A stretch of 35,194 bases of DNA from Pseudomonadota bacterium. Its GTDB lineage: Bacteria; Pseudomonadota; Gammaproteobacteria; Burkholderiales; Burkholderiaceae_C. The position numbers and the translations under genes were made by a program. The stretch is taken from contig JAKCDM010000024.1 in NCBI GenBank assembly GCA_021841865.1, positions 1 through 35,194 of the forward strand. The letters run 5' to 3'. Below the pieces are notes generated by a model. That model saw only the letters and a list, made by a program, of their open reading frames with translations. It did not search any database and was not told the DNA's origin. Positions 18,442 to 26,561 of this stretch are shown in pieces (the stretch's first letter is position 1; each line of letters begins with the position of its first letter).

Positions 18442-21400
18442 TCAGTGGGGAAGGGACGCGCCGCGCGGGTCCGCGCCTTCGGAACGCGCCTGCTGCACCA
18501 GCCAGTCCAGCCAGCTGTCGGCCTGCCGATCTTGCAGTCCGCCCCGGGACAGCAGACCGGCATACCACGTGGCCAGCGCGCCTTGCGCCATGCCCCGCTC
18601 GGCCAGGAAGCGCTGCACCGGGTCTTCGTCGCCGCCCGGCGCGGCCGTTCGCAGCGCTTCGCGCAGGTTGGCGCAGCGCGCGAGCATGCCCAGGTAGGTC
18701 GTGATCCTGCCCGGGCGAGCGCAAGGCCGGAAGTCGCGCAGCCAGGACGGGACCATCGCCGCCGGCATCGGGCGTGCGATGCCGTAGCCCTGGCCGTAGC
18801 GCGCGCCGCACTCCAGCGCCGCCTCGATGATGCCCTGGTCCTCGACCCCCTCGACCACCAGCGTGCGCCCGAGTTCGGCGGCCAGGCGAACGATCGATCG
18901 CATCAGACCCAGGGTCTGCAGCGGGTCCTTGCGCATGTTCAGCGAAATGCTCTGGTCGAGCTTGATGACGTCGAAGGGAAGCTGCGCCAGGCGCTGCAGG
19001 CTGCTGTAGCCGGCGCCGAGATCGTCCATGGCCAGGCGCACGCCGAGGGTCTTCAGGTTGTGCAGCGCCGAACTCTGCACCTTGAAGTCGATGTCCTGGG
19101 TCTCCAGCAACTCCAGGGTCAGGCGCCGCGGCGCCACCCCGTGGCGCGACAGCGTGGACTCGACCCAGCGTGCGCACTGCGCATCCAGCAACGACGACGG
19201 CGGCAGGTTGATGGCCGCATCGACCCGCAGACTGCTGTCGTCCCAGGCGCGCAACTGCCTGCACACCTGCTCCAGGCCGCGACGGAACAGACGGTCCAGT
19301 TCGGTCTCGCCGAGCACGGGCAGGAACAGCCCCGGCGGCACCATGCGCCCGTCAGCCAGTTGCAGGCGCGCCAGGGCCTCGACCCTCACGCACTGCCCCG
19401 AATAGAGATCGACCACCGGTTGCATGTGCATCTGCAACCCGCCGTCGAACAGGCGCTCGCGGTAGGTCTGCGCCTGGTCCCGAGGCACCATCAGCGCCGC
19501 CGCCGGCGCGCGCGCGCCACGCCAGGCGTGGCTGGCGCGCGACTGCAGGCCGCGGATGAACTCGCGCATCCACGGCGATTCGAACTGCCCGGGGTGACGG
19601 CCCAGCAGCACGATCACCATCGCGCAGCAGCCGGGATTGGGGGCCACCGGAATCGCCACCGCGCTGCGCGCGCCCAGCACGCGCGCCATTTCCTGCCAGC
19701 GCGCCAGCCTGGCGTCGCGCTGCATGTCGGCCGATGTGTGCACCTGGTGCGTTCGCCACGCCGGCAGCACCAGGCCCGGGCCTTCCAGCCTGTCACACTG
19801 CAGCGGCAGGCTGAGCCTGCCCGATCGCGACAAGGCCACCAGCGCATCCGCGCCGGGCCCGGCCGAGGCCTCGACCTCGAACATTTCCTGCGCGTTGGGG
19901 CGCAGCACCGAGCACGCGACGATGCCTGGCAGCGCTCCCACAGGGTCGATGAGCTCGCGCAGCACGTCGCGCCACGGCGTGCCCGGATCGGGCGTTCCGT
20001 GCAGGGTCAGGGCCCCGAAATAGCCCCCCAGGGTGCGGCTCGCCGCCCGCAGCTGGGCCTGCAGATCGTCCTCCAGGCGCTCCTCGAGCAGGCGCAGCAG
20101 CCGGTAGCGATTGCGCGAGCTCAGGCGCGACGCCAGCGCGCATTCCATGGCCGTGCGCCGCAGCAGCGCCATCGGCGGAATCAGCTCCGCCGCGTCGATG
20201 CCGACCAGCGCCTGCAACTGCCCCAACGGCTCGGCACGCTGCTGCACGGCCTGCGCCGTGAGCCCGGCCGACACCAGGGACCCGAGATGGTCTGCATAGC
20301 GGCGCGCCAGCCTCGGCAGCTCGCCGTCATGCAGGAGGCTCAGTCGATCGGCCCAAGCGGCGTCACGCCCGGCGTGGTCCGCCAGCTCCTGCCGGCACTG
20401 CTCCACGAAGCGAGCGACCGCGTCGCGCAGGATCTCGCCATGGGCTCGCACCAGCGCGTCAGCGTCGGCACCGTAGGCCGGGAACTCGCGCGGCTCGGCC
20501 TCGTCGTCGTCGCGCACGCCGAGCTGCCACCAGTCGGGGCGATCGAGCTTGCGCGCCTTGAGCTGGTACAGCGCGGCATCCGCCTGGCGCAGCAACGAAT
20601 CCGCGTCGCGGCCGTCGCGCGGCCAGGTGGCCAGCCCGAGGGTCATGCCCACGCGCGCAGGCTGTCCGGCGCCGAGCTCGAAGGGCGTTTGCACGGCCTG
20701 GTGCAGGCGAGCGAGGATCGATGCCAGCTGCGCGTGCAGATCGTGCTCATCCAGGCCCTCCAGCACGACGACGAACTCGTCGCCGCCCAGGCGGGCCAGC
20801 ATGTCGGCGTCGCGCATGAGCCCGCTCAGGCGCCGCGCGAAGCGGCGCAGCAACTCGTCGCCCGCCTCATGGCCCAGCGCATCGTTGACCGGCTTGAAGT
20901 CGTCCAGGTCGATCACTCCGACCGCCACCACCTTGCCGGCGCGCTGGGCACGCGCCAGCGCCCTCGGCAGGTGTTCTTCCAGCGCGCGGCGGTTGGGAAG
21001 CTCGCTCAACGCGTCGTGCCGCGCCTCGTAGCGCAGCTCGCGCTGCAGACGAGCCCGCTCGGTGACGTCGACGAAGGTCCAGACCATGGTGCCGGGCACG
21101 CCCCTGCGCACCATGCCGGCGGACACGTCGCACAGCAGCTCGCTGCCGTCGCGGCGACGCAGGCGCACGTCCATCGCGCGCGCCAGGCCCTGCCGCGTGA
21201 GATCGTCGTGCAGGCGGGTCACGCGCGCGTATTCGGCGTCGTCCGGGTACAGCATGCGCGCCGGCTGCCCCTCCAGTTCCCGCGGATCGTCATGGCCGAG
21301 CATCGCGGCGAAACGCCGGTTCAGGCTGACGATTCGCCGCTCGCGCTTGATCAGGATTCCGGCCAGCGTGTGGTCCAGCAGCGTGCTCTGCAACTCGAGC

Positions 21401-22485
21401 AGCTCCTGCTCGCGCTGCTGCGCGTCAATGCGGTCCAGACCCTGCGACAGGTTCAGCGCCAGCTCGAGCAGGATCTCCCGCGCCTCGGCGTCGAGCGCGT
21501 CCGGCTCGCCCAGGTGGGCGCTCAGCGTGGCCCACACCTCGCCGCCGCGGCGTACCGCGACGGTGGCCGTGGACCCCACGCCGAAGCGCCTGAGCTGATC
21601 GCGCCAGGGGGCCAGTTCCCTGGCATCGTCCACGTCGCCCGCGAAAAAGGCCTGCCCCGTTCTCCACACCCGGGACACGGGACCGTTGCCCAGCGCGTTG
21701 CCGGGGTCCAGGTGCCACTCCAGCCCGTCGAGGCAGGCCGAATCGCCGGCACGGGCGAGGAACTCGAAGCGGCCACCGGCGCCAGGGCGGGACACGAAAG
21801 CCAGGCGGATGTCGCCGTGCTGCAATGCGGTGTCGCAGATGGCCTGCAGCATCGGCTGCTCCTCGTCGGCCGTGGCGATGATCTGGCTGGCGCGCGCGTG
21901 CATGGCGTTGAAGGCCACGCGGCGCTCGAGCTTCTCGCGTGCCGCCTGCAGGTGTTGCGTGGCCTGCCGCGCCTCCAGTGCGGCCGACGCCTGGCGCGCC
22001 AGGCGCAGCAGGCCATCGCGCTGCGCGTCATCGAGCCGCCGCGGCTCGTAGGCGACCACCGCGAGAACCCCCACGTTGTGGCCGTCCGACAGCTTCAGCG
22101 GCACGCCGGCGTAAAAGCGTATGGTGCGCCCGCCGGGCAGGCTGATCGCGTCCGCATGCACCCCCGCCTGCAGCGTGTCCTCGATGTGCAGCAGGGCATC
22201 CTGGGCGACCACACGCGCGCACAGCGATCCGGCGCGTGGAATCTGCTTCAGAGGCAGGCCATGCGAGCTCTTGAACCACAGCCGGTCGCGGTCGACCAGC
22301 GAGATCACGGCCGCCGGCGTGCCGCACCAACCCGCCGCCAGCGCCGTCAGGTCGTCGAACACCGTCTCGCCGGACGTGTCCAGCACGCCCAGGCGCCGAA
22401 GGGAGGCGAGGCGTTCGAGCTCGGCCAGCCCGCCAGGCACGCGCACGGGCAGCGACAGGACCTCGGGGCAGGCAGACGCGCTCAT
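18442..22485 (-). CDS. Large GAF-GAF-PAS-GGDEF-GAF-EAL cyclic-di-GMP signalling protein
   Basis: 1347 aa with no membrane segment, so probably cytoplasmic. Domains: GAF near 25-175 (SLVDRDRLWFKSSHGLP, SLCARVV, as in redox/phytochrome-like GAFs); second GAF about 195-350; PAS about 365-485; GGDEF with intact GGDEF at 567-571 and the inhibitory RxxD (RDAD) eight residues earlier; a helical region of unknown type 670-830; third GAF-like domain about 840-1000; EAL with EAL at 1036-1038, ELLET, AMDDLGAGYSS, DVIKLDQ and VVEGVED; and a C-terminal helical tail of about 90 residues. Both synthase and hydrolase sites look intact, so the protein could make and break c-di-GMP. The ATG at 22485 lacks a clear ribosome binding site. 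Confidence 0.93.
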   Translation of the reverse strand: MSASACPEVLSLPVRVPGGLAELERLASLRRLGVLDTSGETVFDDLTALAAGWCGTPAAVISLVDRDRLWFKSSHGLPLKQIPRAGSLCARVVAQDALLHIEDTLQAGVHADAISLPGGRTIRFYAGVPLKLSDGHNVGVLAVVAYEPRRLDDAQRDGLLRLARQASAALEARQATQHLQAAREKLERRVAFNAMHARASQIIATADEEQPMLQAICDTALQHGDIRLAFVSRPGAGGRFEFLARAGDSACLDGLEWHLDPGNALGNGPVSRVWRTGQAFFAGDVDDARELAPWRDQLRRFGVGSTATVAVRRGGEVWATLSAHLGEPDALDAEAREILLELALNLSQGLDRIDAQQREQELLELQSTLLDHTLAGILIKRERRIVSLNRRFAAMLGHDDPRELEGQPARMLYPDDAEYARVTRLHDDLTRQGLARAMDVRLRRRDGSELLCDVSAGMVRRGVPGTMVWTFVDVTERARLQRELRYEARHDALSELPNRRALEEHLPRALARAQRAGKVVAVGVIDLDDFKPVNDALGHEAGDELLRRFARRLSGLMRDADMLARLGGDEFVVVLEGLDEHDLHAQLASILARLHQAVQTPFELGAGQPARVGMTLGLATWPRDGRDADSLLRQADAALYQLKARKLDRPDWWQLGVRDDDEAEPREFPAYGADADALVRAHGEILRDAVARFVEQCRQELADHAGRDAAWADRLSLLHDGELPRLARRYADHLGSLVSAGLTAQAVQQRAEPLGQLQALVGIDAAELIPPMALLRRTAMECALASRLSSRNRYRLLRLLEERLEDDLQAQLRAASRTLGGYFGALTLHGTPDPGTPWRDVLRELIDPVGALPGIVACSVLRPNAQEMFEVEASAGPGADALVALSRSGRLSLPLQCDRLEGPGLVLPAWRTHQVHTSADMQRDARLARWQEMARVLGARSAVAIPVAPNPGCCAMVIVLLGRHPGQFESPWMREFIRGLQSRASHAWRGARAPAAALMVPRDQAQTYRERLFDGGLQMHMQPVVDLYSGQCVRVEALARLQLADGRMVPPGLFLPVLGETELDRLFRRGLEQVCRQLRAWDDSSLRVDAAINLPPSSLLDAQCARWVESTLSRHGVAPRRLTLELLETQDIDFKVQSSALHNLKTLGVRLAMDDLGAGYSSLQRLAQLPFDVIKLDQSISLNMRKDPLQTLGLMRSIVRLAAELGRTLVVEGVEDQGIIEAALECGARYGQGYGIARPMPAAMVPSWLRDFRPCARPGRITTYLGMLARCANLREALRTAAPGGDEDPVQRFLAERGMAQGALATWYAGLLSRGGLQDRQADSWLDWLVQQARSEGADPRGASLPH

Positions 22486-22594
22486 GGCAGTTTGGCAAAT
22501 GGCACAGTTTCGACGGTTCCTGCCCGCCCGATGCCCGCGGTGCGAGCGAAGGGACGGGCCCCCTGGACAAAAACATGGTCCTTGGACTCATTGT

Positions 22595-22608
22595 CGACTC
22601 ATGAGTCG
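22595..22608. promoter_or_regulatory. Perfect 14-bp palindrome upstream of the GGDEF/EAL gene
   Basis: CGACTCATGAGTCG is a perfect palindrome, about 110 bp before the GGDEF/EAL start at 22485 and 250 bp before the GST gene. Additional copies of the half-site flank it (GGACTCAT at 22584-22591 and TCATGGACA at 22609-22617), making an imperfect larger dyad. It is a good candidate operator for a dimeric regulator. The rest of the 372-bp gap 22486-22857 contains no gene; an AT-richer patch near 22700-22740 could hold promoters, but no clear -35/-10 pair was found. Confidence 0.5.
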
Positions 22609-22857
22609 CTCATGGACAGTGCATATTTCACGAAACATGCTGATTCCGTGATGAGAGGGACGCGACGAAACGGCCGATGAAACAGCCGATGTCACGGCGA
22701 CGCTGGCGCTTGTTTTGTACTTTCCATTCCATTACCCTTCCTGCGTTGCGCCGACCAGGCAACCGGGGCAGGCAGGCCGACGGTCGACGGCAAAGCGATA
22801 CCCGGTCGGCGAAGTCTCGCGCGGCCGCTCCGCCATCCACCCGAAGGGATCCCACGC

Positions 22858-23571
22858 ATGAACCCGTCCATCCGCATGTTCGACCTCGCAGGCGCAGACG
22901 ACGAGCTGCGATTCAGCCCGAATTGCTGGCGTACGCGCCTGGCGCTGGCGCACAAGGGGCTGCCGGTCGAGACGGTCGCGTGGCGCTTCACCGAGAAGGA
23001 TCGCATCGCCTCGTCGGGGCAGGGCAAGGTCCCCGTGCTGGTCGTCGGCGATCGCTGGTTGCACGAAAGCTGGGACATCGCCGAATACCTGGAGGACCAC
23101 TACCCGCAGGCGCCGTCGCTGTTCGGCTGCGCCCAGGGGCGGGCCACCGCGCGCTTCATCAACCAATGGTCGAGTTCCGTGCTGCACCCGGCGGTCGCGC
23201 GAGTGGTGGTTCCCGACATCCCGGCGGCATTGCACGAGAAGGATCGCGCCTATTTCCGCTCGACGCGGGAAGCCGCGTTCGGGCGCAGCCTCGACGCCAT
23301 CGCCGGCGAGCGCGAGCAGGCGCTTGCCGCGCTGCGCCAGCTGCTGACGCCGCTGCGCTCCGTGCTCGAGCAGCAGCCCTTCGTGGCCGGCGCATTCCCC
23401 GCGTACGCCGACCACTGCGTGTTCGGCGCCTTCCAGTGGGCACGCGTCATCAGCCCGTTGGCGCTGACCGAACCCGACGACGCCGTGTCCGCCTGGGTCG
23501 AACGCATGCTCGACGCCTACGGCGGCCTGGCCCGCGCCGCCAAGCGCAACCTTCCCCAAAAGGAGTCCTGA
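22858..23571 (+). CDS. Glutathione S-transferase, LigE/beta-etherase-like
   Basis: 237-aa GST-fold protein. The N-terminal thioredoxin-like domain has FSPNCWRTRLALAHKGL, GKVPVLVVGDRWLHES (with the cis-proline in KVPV) and IAEYLEDHYP, closely following the LigE-type GST pattern (S-P-x-x-W-R-T). The C-terminal helical domain includes FVAGAFPAYADHCVFGAFQW. GSTs of this branch cleave beta-aryl ethers or conjugate glutathione to electrophiles; the exact substrate is open. The start at 22858 has AAGGGA upstream. The next gene begins 2 bp after the stop, with its ribosome binding site (AAAAGGAG) inside this gene, indicating an operon with the peroxiredoxin-like and dehalogenase genes. Confidence 0.88.
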   Translation: MNPSIRMFDLAGADDELRFSPNCWRTRLALAHKGLPVETVAWRFTEKDRIASSGQGKVPVLVVGDRWLHESWDIAEYLEDHYPQAPSLFGCAQGRATARFINQWSSSVLHPAVARVVVPDIPAALHEKDRAYFRSTREAAFGRSLDAIAGEREQALAALRQLLTPLRSVLEQQPFVAGAFPAYADHCVFGAFQWARVISPLALTEPDDAVSAWVERMLDAYGGLARAAKRNLPQKES

Positions 23572-23573
23572 TC

Positions 23574-24095
23574 ATGCAGACCACGCCCAAGCTTCATCCC
23601 GGCCAGGCCTTCGCAGCACGGCGCTTCAGGCAGCTCGACGCCGGCGAGTTCGAGTTCGGAGCGGCCGGCTCCTGGCAGGCGCTGTTCGTGCTCAGGGGCC
23701 AGCATTGCCCGATCTGCAAGTCCTACCTGGCGGAGATCGAGCAGCGCCGCGCGGCGTTCACCGAACTCGGTGTATCCCTGGCTGCGGTATCCGCCGACAG
23801 CGAGGCGCAGACCCGCGTGCTTGCGCAAGCGGCCCAACCCGGCTTCCCGATGCTGTACGGAATGGACGAAGCCACGATGCGCGGCCTGGGGCTGTACCTG
23901 TCGCAGCCGCGCTCGGCGCAGGAGACGGATCACGTGTTCCCCGAGCCTGCCCTTTTCGTGGTCAACCCCGAAGGAATCCTGCAGCTGGTCGACGTGGCCA
24001 ATGCGCCGTTCCTGCGACCGGACCTCGATCGCCTGCTGGGCGGTCTGCGCTTCGTGATCCAGAACCACTATCCGATTCGGGGGACCCACGCATGA
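23574..24095 (+). CDS. Peroxiredoxin-like thioredoxin-fold protein (AhpC/TSA family)
   Basis: 173 aa. ALFVLRGQHCPICKSYLAEI gives a CPIC active-site pair in the position of the peroxiredoxin or thioredoxin cysteine. It is followed by VSLAAVSADSEAQTRVL (the AhpC/TSA 'S-x-D' strand) and ALFVVNPEGILQLVDVAN, with the cis-proline region FPEPALF. This is the RGxxCPxC subgroup of unnamed redoxins, probably a thiol peroxidase or disulfide reductase. It is cytoplasmic, with no signal peptide. The stop overlaps the dehalogenase start (ATGA). The GST upstream suggests glutathione as reductant, which is an inference. Confidence 0.88.
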   Translation: MQTTPKLHPGQAFAARRFRQLDAGEFEFGAAGSWQALFVLRGQHCPICKSYLAEIEQRRAAFTELGVSLAAVSADSEAQTRVLAQAAQPGFPMLYGMDEATMRGLGLYLSQPRSAQETDHVFPEPALFVVNPEGILQLVDVANAPFLRPDLDRLLGGLRFVIQNHYPIRGTHA

Positions 24096-24781
24096 AAACG
24101 CTCCAGGGAATTCGCGCCTGTGTATTCGACGCCTACGGCACGCTGTTCGACTTCGCGTCGGCCGCGGCCCGCTGCCCCGGCGTGCCGGACGAGCAACGCG
24201 CGGCGCTGAGCACGCTGTGGCGGGACAAGCAGCTGCAATACACCTGGCTGCGCACGCTGCAGGGGCTGCACGCCGATTTCTGGCAGGTCACCGCCGACGC
24301 CCTCGATTTCGCGCTGGAAAGCCTGGGGCTTGCCGACCCGGCGGTGCGCGAGCAGCTGCTGGGCCTGTACCAGACCTTGCAGGCCTTTCCCGAAGTCGCC
24401 GAGACCCTGCGCCAGTTGCGCGCTGCGGGGTTCAGGACCGCCATCCTGTCCAACGGCACCCCGTCGATGCTCGACGCGGCGATCGAAGCGTCCGGGCTCC
24501 AGGGGCTGTTCGACAAGGTGCTGTCGGTCGAGGCCGTGCAGGTGTTCAAGACCCACCCCAAGGTGTACCAGTACGCACTGCAGGAGCTGGGGCTGCGCGC
24601 CGAGCAGATCTCGTTCCAGTCCTCCAATGGCTGGGATGCCTATGCCGCGTCGGCCTTCGGCATGCGCGTGGTCTGGTGCAACCGCTACGGCCAGCGCCCG
24701 GAACGCCTGCCCGGCGCTCCGGACCACGTGATCGGCAACCTGGCGCAGCTGCCTGCGCTGCTGGGCCCGGTCGCCGCGTGA
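24092..24781 (+). CDS. Type II (S)-2-haloacid dehalogenase
   Basis: 229-aa HAD-superfamily hydrolase that inverts 2-haloacids to 2-hydroxyacids. Family residues are visible: nucleophile D13 in VFDAYGTLFD, ILSNGTPSML (Ser-Asn motif II), the lysine in VFKTHPKVYQ, and the type II signature SSNGWDAYAASAFGM, whose Ser, Asn and Asp match the L-2-haloacid dehalogenase active site, followed by VVWCNRYGQ. Length is as expected (about 225-230). It is translationally coupled to the redoxin gene by a 4-bp overlap. Annotation as a true dehalogenase rather than another HAD phosphatase rests on the SSNGWD block and is fairly strong. Confidence 0.92.
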   Translation: MKTLQGIRACVFDAYGTLFDFASAAARCPGVPDEQRAALSTLWRDKQLQYTWLRTLQGLHADFWQVTADALDFALESLGLADPAVREQLLGLYQTLQAFPEVAETLRQLRAAGFRTAILSNGTPSMLDAAIEASGLQGLFDKVLSVEAVQVFKTHPKVYQYALQELGLRAEQISFQSSNGWDAYAASAFGMRVVWCNRYGQRPERLPGAPDHVIGNLAQLPALLGPVAA

Positions 24782-24786
24782 CGCGA

Positions 24787-24824
24787 TCGACGCCACGCGC
24801 GCCGGGCGGCGCGCCTGGCGTCGA
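24787..24824. terminator. Long hairpin between convergent operons
   Basis: A 17-bp stem with a single mismatch (left arm 24787-24803, right arm 24808-24824, loop GGGC) lies 5 bp after the dehalogenase stop and 36 bp from the end of the convergent metallo-hydrolase gene. There is no T-run on either strand, so it may work with Rho or simply as a strong bidirectional stop and 3'-end protector. A smaller stem (GACGGG with CCCGTC) follows at about 24823-24847. Confidence 0.65.
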
Positions 24825-24860
24825 CGGGACCGGCACAGGCCCCGTCGCCAGGATGGTGCA

Positions 24861-25829
24861 TCACAGCGAGATCAGTCGCTGCTCCCCCGGTTTCATCACC
24901 GATACCTGCAGCGAAGGCGCGATCTGCGCGGCGGCTTGCCGGAATTCGGCGCCCGCCTCGGTTCCCAGCACCAGCCCGTTGTGCGCGTAGTGCACCGGAA
25001 TCGCGTGCCGGATTCCCACCCATGCGCTGGCCCGCGCAGCGTCCTGCGGTCCCATCGTGAAGGGGCCGCCGCCCACGCACACGATGCCCAGGTCGGGCTG
25101 GTAGCGCTCGCCGAGCAGCCGGATGTCGCCGAACAGGTCGGTGTCGCCGCTGAGGTAGACCCGAACCCCGCCGATGTCGAGCATGAAGCCGGCCGCGGGA
25201 TAGGCATGCAGGTTCGAATGCAGCGCCGGGACCAGGTGCGCGCTCATCGCGCCGTGGCTCGACACCCCGCCGAAATTCATCGCGTTGCCGCCGTTGACCA
25301 CGATCTTCGCCGGGTCGAGTCCGGCCTGGCGGAAGTTCGGGATCAGGCCCGCGCGCAGCAGGTCGCTCTGGCCGGTGGTCTTCACCGGCAGGCCGGCATC
25401 GCTCAGCGCCTTGAGCATCTCGAAATAGTCACCCATGTGGTCGCCGTGGTCGTGGGTGAGCAGCACGAACACCGCGTCCGGCTTCTTGCCCGCGACGTAG
25501 GCCGCGAAACCCCTGGCACTGGCGAACTCGGGAGGCTTTTTCACGCCGAATCGATCCCAGCCGGCGTTGTTCCAGATCCAGGCGTCGCCGTAGGCGATCT
25601 GCTTGTAGTCGGGAGTGGCGATCTCGACCACGCCTCCACCCAGCCAGCGCACCAGCAGCTTGCCGCCCGGGCGCGAGGATTTCTCCAAGCCCGCTCCGGC
25701 GGGCTGCGCCGACGCGCTGCGAGCGAGCGCGATCGCTCCCCCCAGCGAGAAGCTGCCGCGAACAAAATCACGGCGCCCGATGCCATCGCCTGCCGAATCC
25801 GGTTCCTGAGTTGTGCCTTGCGAATCCAT
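24861..25829 (-). CDS. Tat-exported metallo-beta-lactamase-fold hydrolase
   Basis: 322 aa. The N-terminus carries a twin-arginine signal (GRRDFVRGSFSLGGAIALA) ending near ARSASAQ, so the protein is exported folded to the periplasm. The MBL core shows the metal motif LLTHDHGDH (HxHxDH), a later histidine in SHGAMSAHLVPALHS, the aspartate in VYLSGDTDLFGD and a final histidine in AIPVHYAHNG. The pattern resembles UlaG/UPF0173-type lactonase-like hydrolases; the substrate is unknown. The ATG at 25829 with AGGGAG upstream is chosen over a longer version (25910) that would bury the Tat signal. The 189 bp before it contain nothing recognised. Confidence 0.9.
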   Translation of the reverse strand: MDSQGTTQEPDSAGDGIGRRDFVRGSFSLGGAIALARSASAQPAGAGLEKSSRPGGKLLVRWLGGGVVEIATPDYKQIAYGDAWIWNNAGWDRFGVKKPPEFASARGFAAYVAGKKPDAVFVLLTHDHGDHMGDYFEMLKALSDAGLPVKTTGQSDLLRAGLIPNFRQAGLDPAKIVVNGGNAMNFGGVSSHGAMSAHLVPALHSNLHAYPAAGFMLDIGGVRVYLSGDTDLFGDIRLLGERYQPDLGIVCVGGGPFTMGPQDAARASAWVGIRHAIPVHYAHNGLVLGTEAGAEFRQAAAQIAPSLQVSVMKPGEQRLISL

Positions 25830-26018
25830 GTCGACTCCCTGGGCTGGTACCGCGGGGCTCCACGATGAAGCCGCCACCACACCCACTATGGCACTGAAAG
25901 GCTCCCGCAACCAAGAGGGGCGGCCCCGGGTCGTGGCGTCATGGACTCACTTGCCGGCCGCATGGGCCCGCGATCGGCGGGCTGCCTCGATCGCATCGCG
26001 ATTCCAGGCTCGGCTCGA

Positions 26019-26543
26019 TCACTTCGGCGCAGGCACCCCGAGGGCTCGCATCAGCGCGATCGTGTCGTTGAGTTGCAGGGACTGGTTGCCCTCGTCGCAG
26101 CTGTGGCGGGCCACCTCCGTCCCCGCCCTGTCCACGAACAGCAACGAGACGCCACGCAACGGGTCGACCAGCGAGTAGCTGTAGGCGCCGATCGAGAAAT
26201 CGACCTCGGCATCGCCGGTGGCGGAATACGCGTAGGCAAAAGCCGACCCTGGAGCACGCAACGGCTCGGGGTAGCGCAGGACGATCCTGCCGTGTCGATC
26301 CTGCGCCCGATACTGGATGTAGCTTGCGGGGCTCAAAGCGCCGCTCGACGCGCACAACGAAAACCTCTGGTGCCGCACCGTGCAGGTCCACAAGGTCACC
26401 TCGTTCGGCCGGCACAACGGGCTCGACGGGAAATCCGACGCATGTTCGACCCACGAACCCGCTGCGTGCGATGCCGGCGCCGCGCAGGCGACCGCCAGCC
26501 ACAGCGACGCAAGCCGCATGCAACTCGACACCCGCTGTGGCAT
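26019..26543 (-). CDS. Exported cysteine-rich protein of unknown function
   Basis: 174 aa with a Sec signal (MRLASLWLAVACAAPASHA, cleavage before AGSWVE). The mature part has four or more cysteines (SPLCRPN, LWTCTV, FSLCASSG, RHSCDEG) and several beta-strand-like stretches (SYIQYRAQD, AFAYAYSATG, YSYSLVDP). The spacing C..C..SLCAS..YIQYR resembles a group of exported hypothetical proteins I remember from Burkholderiales and Xanthomonadales, but I cannot name a function. The start may be ATG 26543, ATG 26519 or GTG 26558; none has a strong ribosome binding site. It lies 18 bp after the methyltransferase gene and is likely in the same operon. Confidence 0.75.
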   Translation of the reverse strand: MPQRVSSCMRLASLWLAVACAAPASHAAGSWVEHASDFPSSPLCRPNEVTLWTCTVRHQRFSLCASSGALSPASYIQYRAQDRHGRIVLRYPEPLRAPGSAFAYAYSATGDAEVDFSIGAYSYSLVDPLRGVSLLFVDRAGTEVARHSCDEGNQSLQLNDTIALMRALGVPAPK

Positions 26544-26561
26544 GAGAGCAGTTCTCACTGG

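Noticed and set aside
17191-22680. An 1829-codon plus-strand open frame
   Set aside because: Antisense of the HD-GYP and GGDEF/EAL genes; low-complexity His/Arg/Gln composition and no recognisable family.
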